NCBI RefSeq assembly: GCF_012030425.1
Contig: NZ_JAAUVN010000001.1
Coordinates: forward strand, 1,922,001 to 1,986,000
Direction: 5' to 3'
DNA: 64,000 nt
From: Sphingobacterium sp. B16(2022)
GTDB taxonomy: Bacteria; Bacteroidota; Bacteroidia; Sphingobacteriales; Sphingobacteriaceae
Position numbers and translations under genes: made by a program. Shown one piece after another: positions 26,557 through 35,517 of the stretch. The notes under the pieces were generated by a model. That model had not been told where the DNA came from. It was given only the letters and a program-made list of their open reading frames with translations, and did no database searches. Numbering within the stretch: the first letter of the stretch is position 1; each line of letters begins with the position of its first letter.

Positions 26557-27177
26557 ATGAAGAAAATTTTAATCATTAATGCCAGTGCTCGTAAAGAGCG
26601 GTCATTAAGCAGGTATATGACGAATATATTTGTGGAAACCTGGAAAGTAAAAAATCAGAATGATGTTATCTTTTACCGAGAGGTTGGACAGGAACAAATT
26701 CCCCATGTGAGTGAAAAATGGATAGCAGGAGCCTTTAAACCATCTGAACTGAGAACTGCAGAAGACTTAGAAGCTCTCAAAATAAGCGATAAATTGATTG
26801 CAGAACTTAAAGATGCCGATATAATTGTGTTAGGCACCCCCATGTACAATTGGTCTGTACCTAGTGCTCTGAAAGCATACATAGATCAGGTACTAAGAGT
26901 ACAGGAAACTGTTCTTATTAGCAAAGATGATCCCCTAAATCCATATAAAGGACTGATGAAAAACAAAAAAGTATATCTGTTGATGGTTCGGGGCAACTTT
27001 GGTTACGAGCCAGGAGAGTTCTATGAACACATGGATTTTCAAACAAACTATTTAAAGACAGTTTTCAGGATCATGGGTATAGATGATGTGGAACACCTTG
27101 CCATAAATGGTGTAGATGCACAAGCACGGGATTTGGAGTCTGTTGCAGAAAGAGTCAGGTTTTTGATCAATAATTAG
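26557..27177 (+). CDS. FMN-dependent NAD(P)H oxidoreductase, AzoR/AcpD-like
   Basis: The 206-aa flavodoxin-fold protein begins KKILIINASARKERSLSRY (phosphate-binding loop after strand 1). It has the AzoR hallmark GTPMYNWSVPSALKAYIDQV near the middle and a later GNFGYEPGEF loop. AzoR-type enzymes reduce azo dyes and quinones with NAD(P)H by two electrons, avoiding semiquinones. The position in the MocR-linked operon supports quinone/nitro-compound detoxification. Confidence 0.9.
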   Translation: MKKILIINASARKERSLSRYMTNIFVETWKVKNQNDVIFYREVGQEQIPHVSEKWIAGAFKPSELRTAEDLEALKISDKLIAELKDADIIVLGTPMYNWSVPSALKAYIDQVLRVQETVLISKDDPLNPYKGLMKNKKVYLLMVRGNFGYEPGEFYEHMDFQTNYLKTVFRIMGIDDVEHLAINGVDAQARDLESVAERVRFLINN

Positions 27178-27193
27178 TTTAAAAAATAATGTT

Positions 27194-27643
27194 ATGGGCA
27201 CTATAGACTTCATAATAGCAAAAACAAAAGATCAAATTATTTTTTGTAAAAATGTACTCTTTGCCTTCAGAACAAATCTTGATGAAGCGACCTATATCGA
27301 TCAGATACAGCGTATGATTGCTCATGAAAATTTCAAACTGGTGTATATACCTAACGAAGACAACACAAAGGTTGCTGCATTTATAGGTTATAGGGTGATG
27401 AATACACTTAGAACAGGTCGAATGATTTACATTGATGACCTCTATACCAATCCTGAGCATAGAGGTAGAGGTTATGCAAGAGCATTACTTGATTATGTAG
27501 ACGAAGAAGCCACGAAAACCGATATAGCGTCGGTACATCTCGACAGCGGATATACGCTTTATGATGCTCACAGGCTTTACCTAAATAAAGGATATGTACT
27601 TGCCTGCAATCATTTTGCAAAAACAACGGTATTGTCTCTTTAA
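27194..27643 (+). CDS. GNAT-family N-acetyltransferase
   Basis: The 149-aa protein has the GNAT core: strand IDDLYTNPEHRGRGYARALL, containing the acetyl-CoA pyrophosphate loop HRGRGYA, and a C-terminal strand after LYLNKGYVL. The acceptor is unknown. It follows the azoreductase-like gene by 16 bases within the same operon, so it may acetylate an amine released by reduction of the same xenobiotic. Confidence 0.88.
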   Translation: MGTIDFIIAKTKDQIIFCKNVLFAFRTNLDEATYIDQIQRMIAHENFKLVYIPNEDNTKVAAFIGYRVMNTLRTGRMIYIDDLYTNPEHRGRGYARALLDYVDEEATKTDIASVHLDSGYTLYDAHRLYLNKGYVLACNHFAKTTVLSL

Positions 27644-27690
27644 ACACTTAGCACTTTTGCACTAATGTTAACATAAAAAATGAAATAACT

Positions 27691-28380
27691 ATGAATGCTG
27701 AATTAATCGCAACATCCGCCAGCGGACTGGCTTGGACTGTTGTCTATATAGCACTGATATACCGTGGCATAAAAGACAAAACGTATGGTATGCCACTCGT
27801 TCCTCTGGCCTTAAATTTCGCATGGGAACTTGTTTTTTCTTTAATTTATCCTCCAGCAGATACAGGGTTAGCCGGCACTGTAATCAATGCTATTTGGATG
27901 ATTTGTGATATAGGTATTGTTGCCTGCTATTTCGTGTATAGCTACAAATACTTTTATCAGCGTTATGAGATTTCAAAGTTATCATGGCTTACTTATTCCG
28001 TAGCAGCATTTTTGGTAGCCTTTGGTATTATGTTTACAGGAGGTCCATTTTTTGGACAATTTGCCACCTACTTTAAATCAGATATTTTTCACGGAGCAAT
28101 TTTCATTGCCTACATACAAAACCTGATCATATCTGTTTGTTTCTTATTAATGATATGGGAGCGTAAGAGTTCTGAAGGACAATCACTAACTATTGGTGTT
28201 TTTAAATGTATTGGTACCGGTCTGACTGTCGGTATTTATTATCTTTTTATACTCCATCAAGGACAGGCCTATCTAATGAATATTATTATCGGCTTCACTT
28301 TTCTGTTAGACCTCATCTATATAATGACTATTTATAAACAACTAAAACGGGAAGGTAAAAATCCGTGGAAGAGATTATAA
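27691..28380 (+). CDS. Seven-segment membrane protein, possibly Pyr4/PaxB terpene-cyclase-like
   Basis: The 229-aa protein has about seven membrane helices and no signal peptide. The stretch LALNFAWELVFSLIYPP resembles the 'NxxWE' segment of the Pyr4/PaxB family of membrane terpene cyclases. Bacterial relatives of similar length exist without known function. No prenyltransferase is nearby, so cyclase activity is doubtful. It is certainly an integral membrane member of the redox operon, 47 bases after the GNAT gene. Confidence 0.6.
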   Translation: MNAELIATSASGLAWTVVYIALIYRGIKDKTYGMPLVPLALNFAWELVFSLIYPPADTGLAGTVINAIWMICDIGIVACYFVYSYKYFYQRYEISKLSWLTYSVAAFLVAFGIMFTGGPFFGQFATYFKSDIFHGAIFIAYIQNLIISVCFLLMIWERKSSEGQSLTIGVFKCIGTGLTVGIYYLFILHQGQAYLMNIIIGFTFLLDLIYIMTIYKQLKREGKNPWKRL

Positions 28381-28414
28381 ACTACCTAATTGTAAATTTT
28401 CAATACATTCAGAA

Positions 28415-29167
28415 ATGAAAAAACAATCCTCAAAATCTAGAAGAAACTTTATTCAGTCATTAGCTGCTGGAACTATTTTACTTTCTTTGAGCCCCTTAGT
28501 TGGAGTGGCGCAGACAAAACAGGATGAATTGCCTGCACTAAAGAGCAATGGAAATAAACTTATCCTGGGTATGGTTGTATTTGATGGTTTTCAATTGCTC
28601 GATGTTTTTGGTCCATTGGAGATGTTTGGTTCGCTAAGAGATAAGGTTGAAATTTTGATTATTGGAGAACGTCACGGACTGGTTAAAAGCAGTGCAGGTC
28701 CATCGGTGGTTATTGATTGTACTTTTGATGAAGTTAAAACTTTAAACATTCTGATGGTACCTGGCGGAGGCGGAACCAGAAGAGAAGTTAATAATGGAGC
28801 TTTGATAGATGCCTTCAAAAAATTAGCTGAGAGTGCTCCGCATGTCGCATCTATCTGTACAGGAGCTGCCATACTAGCAAAAACAGGTTTAATAGATGGT
28901 TTAAAAGCAACTACGAATAAACGGGCATTTAAATGGGCTACCAGCCAAAGTGATAAAGTAACATGGGTTAAAGAGGCCCGCTGGGTAGAAGACGGAAAAT
29001 TTTTTACTTCCTCAGGTATTTCGGCAGGAACAGATATGGCATTGGCACTTATACAAAAAATTTTTGGACGCGACACGGCGATTAGAATAGCAAATGGCGC
29101 AGAGTATGAATGGAACGAAGATTCCCTTCACGATCCTTTTGCAAAACTAAATGGTCTTGTGGATTAG
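28415..29167 (+). CDS. DJ-1/PfpI family protein with Tat-type signal
   Basis: The 250-aa protein starts with a twin-arginine-like export signal (SRRNFIQSLAAG, then a hydrophobic stretch ending near VAQ). A GATase1/DJ-1 domain follows with the nucleophile Cys in SICTGAAILA (about residue 148) and GFQLLDVFGPLEMFG at the front. The layout matches isonitrile-hydratase/AraC-N-like DJ-1 proteins. Members act on reactive carbonyls or isonitriles. It is the last intact gene of the operon; an ABM gene cut by an IS follows. Confidence 0.88.
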   Translation: MKKQSSKSRRNFIQSLAAGTILLSLSPLVGVAQTKQDELPALKSNGNKLILGMVVFDGFQLLDVFGPLEMFGSLRDKVEILIIGERHGLVKSSAGPSVVIDCTFDEVKTLNILMVPGGGGTRREVNNGALIDAFKKLAESAPHVASICTGAAILAKTGLIDGLKATTNKRAFKWATSQSDKVTWVKEARWVEDGKFFTSSGISAGTDMALALIQKIFGRDTAIRIANGAEYEWNEDSLHDPFAKLNGLVD

Positions 29168-29259
29168 CCCAATACAGTAAGGAAATACATTTTACGTCAA
29201 TTCACTGTATTCCACAAAAAACAAATAAACGATTCATTTAAAATTAAAAGAAAATTAAT

Positions 29260-29430
29260 ATGATAACTATTTCCAACGAACAAAACGTACTAACCCTCAT
29301 TAGTGTTTTTGAAGTTTTACCCGAAAATCAAGAAAATCTACTAAAACTACTTGTTTCTTGTACAGATCAATTTGTTGCTGACTGTGCAGGATTTATCTCT
29401 GCAAGTTACCATTGTAAATCGTCAGCATAA
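29260..29430 (+). pseudogene. Antibiotic biosynthesis monooxygenase (ABM) gene, truncated by an IS3 end
   Basis: ATG at 29260 opens NVLTLISVFEVLPENQENLL, the start of an ABM-fold monooxygenase of the kind that oxidises quinols. After about 51 residues the gene runs into the IS end at ~29413 and stops at 29428-29430. It would have been the next gene of the DoxX operon. Confidence 0.7.
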
Positions 29431-29858
29431 TTTGGACACAATTGATTGAAAACTAAGCGAGTGTTTTCCTAAAAAAGCTTTAACTTTAATCATCATGGGA
29501 AGACCAAAAAAAACAACCCCCGAAAACTTCATTAAGGATTTACGACGTAGTACGCGAAGAATCTTTACGGCAGAGCAGAAAATTCTGATCGTTATGGAAG
29601 CATTACGTGCAGAAAACTCAATTGCTGAGATTTGTCGTAAGCACAGTATTAACGAGTCTCAGTTCTATAAATGGAACAAAGAGTTCTTAGAGGCTGGAAA
29701 AAAGAGACTTGAAGGCGATGTCACGCGAGAGGCAACATCAGATGAAGTGGCAGACTTACGCAAAGAAAACGCCAGGTTGAAAGAAATGGTTGCCGATCTG
29801 GTGCTACGCTATGATATCGTAAAAAAAAGCTTGGATCTACTGGATTAACCGATAAATA
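29413..29858 (+). mobile_element. IS3-family element remnant (left end and orfA only)
   Basis: The segment starts TGTAAATCGTCAGCATAA at the point where the ABM gene breaks, contains an IS3-type orfA, and ends abruptly at ~29858. There it joins the 3'-truncated nuclease gene. The orfB transposase and right terminal repeat are absent, so it cannot move by itself. Confidence 0.75.
29495..29848 (+). CDS. IS3-family transposase OrfA
   Basis: The 117-aa protein has an N-terminal helix-turn-helix (FTAEQKILIVMEALRAENS, then IAEICRKHSINESQFYKWNK). A leucine-zipper-like segment follows (EVADLRKENARLKEMVADLV), the standard OrfA build. OrfA binds IS ends and is normally joined to OrfB by frameshifting. 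OrfB is missing here. Confidence 0.9.
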   Translation: MGRPKKTTPENFIKDLRRSTRRIFTAEQKILIVMEALRAENSIAEICRKHSINESQFYKWNKEFLEAGKKRLEGDVTREATSDEVADLRKENARLKEMVADLVLRYDIVKKSLDLLD

Positions 29859-30461
29859 CAAATAGTTAGGTAGCTTATCGATTTTATCCAAGTGCTTCAT
29901 AAGATACATCCATTGATCCAGAATCGTCGGTAAATCGGCTTTAGCTTTATTAAAATTAGGTAATACAAGCATCTTGTAACTCAACTTAGGATATAGCACC
30001 TCCTGATCGAATTCGTCAATAATCTTACCACTATAAAAGTACTTATCACTATTGGCAACATCCAAACGAAAGCCTAAAACAGCGATAAAATAAATTGGCG
30101 GTAACTCATAATTATCTCCTTTCTTTCCTTTTTTAGCTAGACGACTAATGGTCCTAGAGGTGTAACCCACCGCACGATCAAAAAAGAAATCCTGATTCTG
30201 CAATTGCATCTCTACTAGAAAAACTTCTCCACCTACACCAACACATCGCAAATCAAAAATAACTTTGCGCTCATTAGGTTCATCGCCATCTTCCTCCACA
30301 TTGCTATAGGTAAGATCCTCTACAACATGTTCGCCTTCTAAAATACTATTCAGAAAATTAATTAGGTTACCCTTATTCTCCTCTCGACCGAAATAAAATT
30401 TCCAACCGAAGTCACTTAAGATATCGATGTACTTCGAAAGGTTACTTATCTTTACACTCAT
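29859..30461 (-). pseudogene. Rpn-family nuclease gene, 3' end lost to the IS3 junction (copy of 55293-56177)
   Basis: The first ~201 codons (to KLPNYL) match the gene at 55293-56177 almost base for base. Then the sequence switches to the IS3 relic and the frame runs on through antisense transposase sequence. The retained part is the PD-(D/E)XK core: FGREENKGNLINFLNSIL at the start, then VIFDL and VEMQLQN as the catalytic D and ExQ. It keeps Arg26, which the other copy has lost to a stop. The C-terminal helical tail is missing, so it is probably nonfunctional. Confidence 0.8.
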
Positions 30462-30631
30462 AATGGTATATTACTGGTTATCAAGTAAAAATAAAAAACA
30501 AAACCTTTTAAACCAAATAATTTAGCAAAAATACTAAATTATTTATCAAATCAAATAGTTCTCTACTTACTGTTAAAAGAATAGGAAAAAACGTTTGTTG
30601 TTGGGTAAAATAGTTGTGAATACTAAAAAGA

Positions 30632-30657
30632 AAAGCCACATCTCTCGACGTGGCTTT
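30632..30657 (-). terminator. NTF2-like gene terminator, copy A
   Basis: Eight-bp arms (30632-30639 with 30650-30657) around a 10-base loop. The same hairpin follows all six NTF2-like copies (also 43056, 48091, 49198, 54362, 56348). Confidence 0.75.
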
Positions 30658-30683
30658 GAATAAACATATGAAATTTACTTAAC

Positions 30684-31133
30684 TTACTTATACGAGTTGA
30701 TAGATTGAGATACTTTCCAGTTACCACCGTCATTGACCAATGTGATTAAATCGGTCTTGGTAAACCCTTCAAATTGTTGGGTTACTTTTGCCACCATGTA
30801 GTCACTGGATTGCTCAACAATGGTAGTGCTTGTTTTACAGTTCAGCTGCTCCCCTTTTTGTTTTTTCAAGAATGAAATAACTTCTGAACGGCTGTTGATC
30901 CTATCTGTTGAGGCATGTACTTTCTGTTTAAAATCTGAGGTAAACAACTGCTCTACTCCTGCCGACTGTCCTTCGGTCATAACCGCAACGTAATGATCAA
31001 TGGCTAGATCTGCTGTGGATAGATTGACGACCGCTTTTTTAGAGTTGTCTCCTAGTGGTTTGCCTGCTGCCATAGTGAATGTTGATACTGCGATCAAGGC
31101 TGCTGCTGCGAATGTTTTTGCTATAGTTTTCAT
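30684..31133 (-). CDS. Secreted NTF2-like protein, copy A
   Basis: The 149-aa protein has a signal peptide (residues 1-22, hydrophobic AAAALIAVSTFTMAAG) and one NTF2-like domain (DLAIDHYVAVMTEGQSAGVE as first helix, VNDGGNWKVSQSI as last strand). It is one of six related copies in the window and acts outside the cytoplasm; its ligand is unknown. Its promoter box lies at 31178-31185. It stands between an Rpn tail upstream and the truncated Rpn gene downstream, the standard order of this array. Confidence 0.82.
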   Translation of the reverse strand: MKTIAKTFAAAALIAVSTFTMAAGKPLGDNSKKAVVNLSTADLAIDHYVAVMTEGQSAGVEQLFTSDFKQKVHASTDRINSRSEVISFLKKQKGEQLNCKTSTTIVEQSSDYMVAKVTQQFEGFTKTDLITLVNDGGNWKVSQSINSYK

Positions 31134-31177
31134 AATGTCTTTATGTTATATTGTTAGTTGCTATTTGTTTGTTGATT

Positions 31178-31185
31178 CAAAAGTA
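31178..31185 (-). promoter_or_regulatory. Conserved promoter of NTF2-like copy A
   Basis: TACTTTTG on the minus strand is a perfect -7 box. It overlaps an inverted repeat GTAGGG-N10-CCCTAC on the plus strand. Copies B (43606-43613), D (49797-49804) and E (54961-54968) keep the same box. Confidence 0.6.
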
Positions 31186-31322
31186 GGGTGTAAATCGTCC
31201 CTACCCTATCGCAATTAGACTAAACCAACTAAAAACTCGGTGAATGGTGGAAATGGGTAGGTGAAGTGGTTGAACCTGAAATGGGGTTATTATGCTGTCG
31301 TCCACTTGTCAATAACAAAGGC

Positions 31323-31355
31323 ACAAAAAAAACCGCTTGGTCATCCCAAACGGTT
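31323..31355 (-). terminator. Rpn-tail terminator, copy A
   Basis: A stem of the type AACCG.TTGG / CCAA.CGGTT followed by a T run on the minus strand. It closes the Rpn tail at 31378-31545. The same hairpin closes Rpn genes at 41922-41954, 43752-43782 and 55105-55135. Confidence 0.75.
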
Positions 31356-31377
31356 CAGTATAATTTAGAACGATGTT

Positions 31378-31545
31378 CTATTTCAATTTTTCGATATCCT
31401 CGATGGAAAGTCCGGTACCTTTAGCAATTTGCTCTACAGGTAAACCCATCTCTTAAATTCTAATGCAATTAAAATAGCTTTTTGACGCTCACCTTTCTCG
31501 ATACAATGCTTCTCTGCTTTATCCAATAAATAGCATAGAAATGAA
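31378..31545 (-). pseudogene. C-terminal tail of an Rpn-family gene, frameshifted
   Basis: Minus-strand sequence encodes LLDKAEKHCIEKGE… and, after a one-base shift, MGLPVEQIAKGTGLSIEDIE and the stop. It is the same helical tail that ends the intact genes at 43805 and 41977. The nuclease domain is gone. Confidence 0.8.
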
Positions 31546-31697
31546 AGAACTCTTGTTAAGAAGAGTCATTCTGGGAGCAGATCTTGAAAAGAAATACATA
31601 AACAAAAAATGATTGTAAGAATTCAGACCAATCTAATAAATGGTTTAAATATTTGTTTAATTTTGTTTTAGTTATCTTATAAAATTATAACCAGATT

Positions 31698-33011
31698 ATG
31701 AAAAAGGTGTTTACGGTCATTGTATATTTAATCCATATTTCAATAGCATTTGCACAACAGTCTAAAGTTGAAAATATAGACAGTATCTCCAATTATTTCA
31801 AAGAAATTAAATATGTAACAAAACAAGGAGTAAAATTATGGAATAGGGATTTATATGGAAGTATTTTATTAGTTAATCCTGAAAATCGCCTACTATACAG
31901 TAATGAGCCTGATATTAAGAATACTTTAAAGCTACAAAAAGATATTTATGTTGGTACATTACCCGACAGCATTAATATTGCAAATACCTCAATGCAATGG
32001 AATGGCAAAACTTGGGCAATGATAATGCTTCCTCTGTCTAAAGATAGATATGACAGAATCAACTTATTAGCTCACGAGCTTTTTCATACAGTGCAGATTT
32101 CTTTGGGATTTACCCAATATAACAAAGAAAGTAACCATTTGGAGCTGAAAGATGGAAGAATATATTTACGGTTGGAATTGGAGGCTCTCAAGAAAGCGAT
32201 CCTTTCTAATACACAGAAAGAGCAAACCAAGCATTTAACCAATGCCTTTATTTTTAGAAAGTATAGAAATGCTATTTTCCCCGAATCTTATGACACTGAA
32301 AATCAACTCGAACTTAACGAGGGTCTTGCAGAATATACAGGTTTTATGATTAGCAATAGAAATAAAGAGGCTACAAAACAGCATTTTGTCAATAGTGTAA
32401 ATACTTTTATCAAAAATCCTACCTATGTGCGGTCTTTTGCTTATAATACTACTCCTATATATGGTAATTTTCTACGTAAAAAGGATAAATATTGGAATCA
32501 AAAAATATCTGCTGATAATAACCTAACAGATTTTTTTATTGAAAATTTAAATATTAAGATACCTACTGATTTAAAAGCTACTGTTGTGAAAATTTTTAAA
32601 GAATATAACGGCGAAGAAATTATTCAGGAAGAAGAAATAAGAGAGGCAAAAATAAAAATAAGAATAGCAGAATATAACTCTAAATTTATAGAGCAACCAC
32701 ATTTTGAAATAGGTTTTGAAAATATGAATATTTCTTTTGACCCACGCAATATACTTCCAATCGGTGATAAAGGAACAGTTTATCCGAATATGAGAGTAAC
32801 AGATAACTGGGGGATTCTTGAAGTGAATAATGGTGCTTTAATGTTCCCTAATTGGAATAAAATATCTATCAGTATTCCTACCAAAATAAATGATCAATTA
32901 ATAGAGGGGGACGGTTGGTCATTACAATTAAATAAAAATTATACTGTTATAAAAGATGAAACAAGCAGTAATTATATCCTTGTTAAAAATAAGAATACCT
33001 CCCGCTTGTAG
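31698..33011 (+). CDS. Secreted putative zinc metalloprotease (HExxH)
   Basis: The 437-aa protein has a signal peptide (about 1-19, ending AFAQ) and a gluzincin-like zinc site: LLAHELFHTVQ with HExxH at 126-130, and a downstream LNEGLAEYTGF that can supply the third Glu ligand. The C-terminal third is strand-rich and may be a substrate-binding domain. No family name was recognised. It stands alone between the nuclease/NTF2 cluster and an esterase gene. Confidence 0.72.
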   Translation: MKKVFTVIVYLIHISIAFAQQSKVENIDSISNYFKEIKYVTKQGVKLWNRDLYGSILLVNPENRLLYSNEPDIKNTLKLQKDIYVGTLPDSINIANTSMQWNGKTWAMIMLPLSKDRYDRINLLAHELFHTVQISLGFTQYNKESNHLELKDGRIYLRLELEALKKAILSNTQKEQTKHLTNAFIFRKYRNAIFPESYDTENQLELNEGLAEYTGFMISNRNKEATKQHFVNSVNTFIKNPTYVRSFAYNTTPIYGNFLRKKDKYWNQKISADNNLTDFFIENLNIKIPTDLKATVVKIFKEYNGEEIIQEEEIREAKIKIRIAEYNSKFIEQPHFEIGFENMNISFDPRNILPIGDKGTVYPNMRVTDNWGILEVNNGALMFPNWNKISISIPTKINDQLIEGDGWSLQLNKNYTVIKDETSSNYILVKNKNTSRL

Positions 33012-33066
33012 GAGCTGTTACACCTCTGCATCGATTAAGCAAGCTATATACAAATGAAATTGGTTT

Positions 33067-33768
33067 ATGTCTATATTATTTAAAATGACACCATACATTT
33101 TAACACACCTATTTCTTATTTTTTCTATGCACTCAAATGGACAAGTAAAGGATAAAGCTAAGTATAACTATGACTTGTATTTACCGAAGGATTATAGTTC
33201 TAGTGGAAAAAAATATCCGCTCTTAATTTATCTACATGGAGGATCGCAAAGAGGAAATGACATAAATAAGCTTAAAGTGTACGGAATGCCCTACCTAATA
33301 CAAAAGGGACATGATTTTGATTTTATAATTGCTTCTCCACAATGTCCCGCTGACAAATATTGGTCATCAGAGAATTGGTTTGAACCTCTTTACTCTGATC
33401 TAATGTCTCAATATAGAATCGACACCAGTAGGATTTACTGTACTGGCATCAGCATGGGTGGCTATGGGACATATATAGTTGCCCTGGATTTTCCCGATAC
33501 CTTTGCGGCTATTGTACCATTGTGTGGTGGAATTAACGATAGTGATACGATGAGAGTATGCAACCTTAGTAAGACACCGATCTGGACATTTCATGGTACT
33601 GCTGACGATCAAATCTCTATCAATGAGACAGAACGAATTGTCAATGGCTTGAGGAAATGTAATGAAAAAATAAGATTTACCAAATTAAAAGACAGAGGAC
33701 ACGGGATTGAAGATTTATATGAAACTAAACCGGAAATATATGAATGGTTGCTTAAGAACAAAAAGTAG
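33067..33768 (+). CDS. Secreted alpha/beta-hydrolase esterase (dienelactone-hydrolase/feruloyl-esterase-like)
   Basis: The 233-aa protein starts with a signal-like segment (to about residue 25; ATG 33085 is an alternative start). It has oxyanion-hole LIYLHGG at 53-59, nucleophile elbow GISMGG with Ser129, and a C-terminal catalytic His in DRGHGIED. The size and motifs match the 'prolyl oligopeptidase-like' secreted esterases often linked to carbohydrate ester cleavage. Its last 27 codons are duplicated at 61326-61406. Confidence 0.85.
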   Translation: MSILFKMTPYILTHLFLIFSMHSNGQVKDKAKYNYDLYLPKDYSSSGKKYPLLIYLHGGSQRGNDINKLKVYGMPYLIQKGHDFDFIIASPQCPADKYWSSENWFEPLYSDLMSQYRIDTSRIYCTGISMGGYGTYIVALDFPDTFAAIVPLCGGINDSDTMRVCNLSKTPIWTFHGTADDQISINETERIVNGLRKCNEKIRFTKLKDRGHGIEDLYETKPEIYEWLLKNKK

Positions 33769-33856
33769 CTATTGGAGTTGCTAACTCTGTACACCGACGA
33801 AGTTGGATATCTGTATATTTGTTACTTTTTGTAATCAGCTTTCTGGATATGATGGG

Positions 33857-34918
33857 TTACTTAGGGACATTCATCTCGATATTTAATGCCAGTTCACCAA
33901 GGTTAGCAACATTCGTATTGCTCAGAATAATAATCGTAGTTTTTTTATTCAAAAATTTCATCCACACTACGTTAATACCCATTATTTGTCCATATCTTTC
34001 CATTCGTCTTTCATCCTCCAGACCTTTAATCCATACCCCATAACCATAATTATCAAGTCCGGGAGTAAGCATTGAATCAAGACTTCTTTTACTTATTAAT
34101 TTTAGTCCATACAGAGCGTTCGAGAATTTCAGTAGATCTGAAGGTGAACAATACATTGCACCAGCGGCATACCAGTTTTCTATAAACATAGGTAAACTAT
34201 TAATGAAAATAGATGAATTTTTGTCCTTAAAATAAGTACTTGCTAGATTTTTTATTATATCTTTCTCATGCATTACGCCCGAATTATGCATGTCCAAAGG
34301 TCTTAATATCTTTTCATACAACACCTCTTCATAAGTTTTACGATAGATCTTTTCAATGATTTTCCCTAAAATTATGTAATCTGCATTATTGTAAGTGAAC
34401 TTAGTGCCTGGTTTATTTGCAAGAGGTTTATCCCAAAAACTTTTTAAAATCTGATCTGAAGTAAGCGGAGTCTGAAATATACCCAAACCATATTTCATCG
34501 CGTTATCTACACTTGAAACTGTATCTATGAGCATAACTCCCGAATTATGGTTAAGCAGCTGATGTAAGGTAACTTTTAAACTTACTTTATCTGGATATTC
34601 AGGTAAATAAGTCTTAAAAGGTTTATTTAACTCCAGCTTTCCCTGCTCTACCAGTTGAAGGATCAGGACTGCTGTAAAAGCCTTTGTTATCGATGCAATA
34701 TTGTAGATAGTTTCATTGTTTATTGGAAAATCAAATCTTCGATCCGCTATACCAAAGCTCTCATGGTAGATTATAGCAGAATCCTGTTGAACTAGTATAG
34801 TTCCGTCAAAACCATTCTTCGTTACATAAGATTGAATAAAGGATTTCAGAGAGTCTTGTTGTGCTACTGAGTTGTAATGGAATATTATCGTTAAAATAAA
34901 AATGATCAGATATTTCAT
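33857..34918 (-). CDS. Serine hydrolase of the beta-lactamase (PBP4-like) fold
   Basis: The 353-aa protein (ATG 34918 chosen because the signal peptide MKYLIIFILTIIFHYNSVAQ starts there; ATGs at 34954 and 34930 are upstream) has the class C motifs SITK (Ser-x-x-Lys) and YNNADY (Tyr-x-Asn). The third motif (HxG/KTG) is poorly conserved near ERYGQIMGI. Members are D-aminopeptidases, esterases or peptidoglycan enzymes. It is convergent with the esterase gene. Twin palindromes lie upstream at 35048-35083. Confidence 0.85.
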   Translation of the reverse strand: MKYLIIFILTIIFHYNSVAQQDSLKSFIQSYVTKNGFDGTILVQQDSAIIYHESFGIADRRFDFPINNETIYNIASITKAFTAVLILQLVEQGKLELNKPFKTYLPEYPDKVSLKVTLHQLLNHNSGVMLIDTVSSVDNAMKYGLGIFQTPLTSDQILKSFWDKPLANKPGTKFTYNNADYIILGKIIEKIYRKTYEEVLYEKILRPLDMHNSGVMHEKDIIKNLASTYFKDKNSSIFINSLPMFIENWYAAGAMYCSPSDLLKFSNALYGLKLISKRSLDSMLTPGLDNYGYGVWIKGLEDERRMERYGQIMGINVVWMKFLNKKTTIIILSNTNVANLGELALNIEMNVPK

Positions 34919-35047
34919 TTTGGTTTTCATGTATATTGGATATAAAGCATTCATTCTTGTTTCGAATTAATATTTCGCGTGATAAATATCAATAGATTTG
35001 CCAAATACTCAATCAACTTTTAATGAATGTCTTACAAGGATTCGTGA

Positions 35048-35083
35048 TGTCCGATATCGGACGATTAATGTCAGATAATGGAC
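35048..35083. promoter_or_regulatory. Twin near-palindromic operator sites
   Basis: TGTCCGATATCGGAC (35048-35062, containing a perfect 14-base palindrome) and TGTCAGATAATGGAC (35069-35083) share the pattern TGTC.GATA..GGAC. Their starts are 21 bases apart, two helical turns. They lie between the divergent serine hydrolase genes, nearer to the minus-strand one. Confidence 0.6.
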
Positions 35084-35169
35084 ATTAGTGATATATATCT
35101 ATCAATTTATTTCAAAGCTACTTTACTATATAAAAAGACATTTCTATTTACACTAGAAGGATTCAGTCT

Positions 35170-35365
35170 TTATTCGGGACTGCTTCACCACTTTTTCGAA
35201 ACGCCTCTACTGTTTCTCTACCCTGCCTATACCTTGCCTATACTGTTTTTGTAGAGGCAAGGTAGACAACCAGTAGAAAAACAGTAGAGGCACAGTAGAC
35301 ATCTCCCGAAGCCTTCTCGAACAGCGTACGAATAGGTACTGAAGCTGACTACTATAATATTCATT
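35170..35365. repeat. Interspersed ~200-bp repeat, copy 2
   Basis: Near-identical to 11560-11770. The 13-bp perfect inverted repeat lies at 35203-35215 and 35279-35291. It sits inside the 600-base gap between divergent serine hydrolase genes; apart from it and the twin palindromes nothing else was seen there. Confidence 0.8.
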
Positions 35366-35517
35366 TGAAAAATGGTGAAATACTTTTACGCACTAACTTA
35401 TCTATTCTTTTCTTCGTAGCCCCAAATTGGTTAAATGAAGGGGGGTGATTAGTTCGTTTGGATAGAATCGGACTAAAACAGCAAATGACAGATGTAATTT
35501 GCTGAAAAAACATACCG

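Noticed and set aside
31000..31218. 72-aa ORF antisense to NTF2-like copy A, with counterparts over copies B and E
   Set aside because: It recurs only because the sense genes are duplicated; it is the mirror of the signal peptide region and has no own start signals.
34989..35005. Sigma-54-like promoter upstream of the minus-strand serine hydrolase
   Set aside because: The GG and GA elements are one base too far apart and the -12 element is weak, so I did not list it as a promoter.
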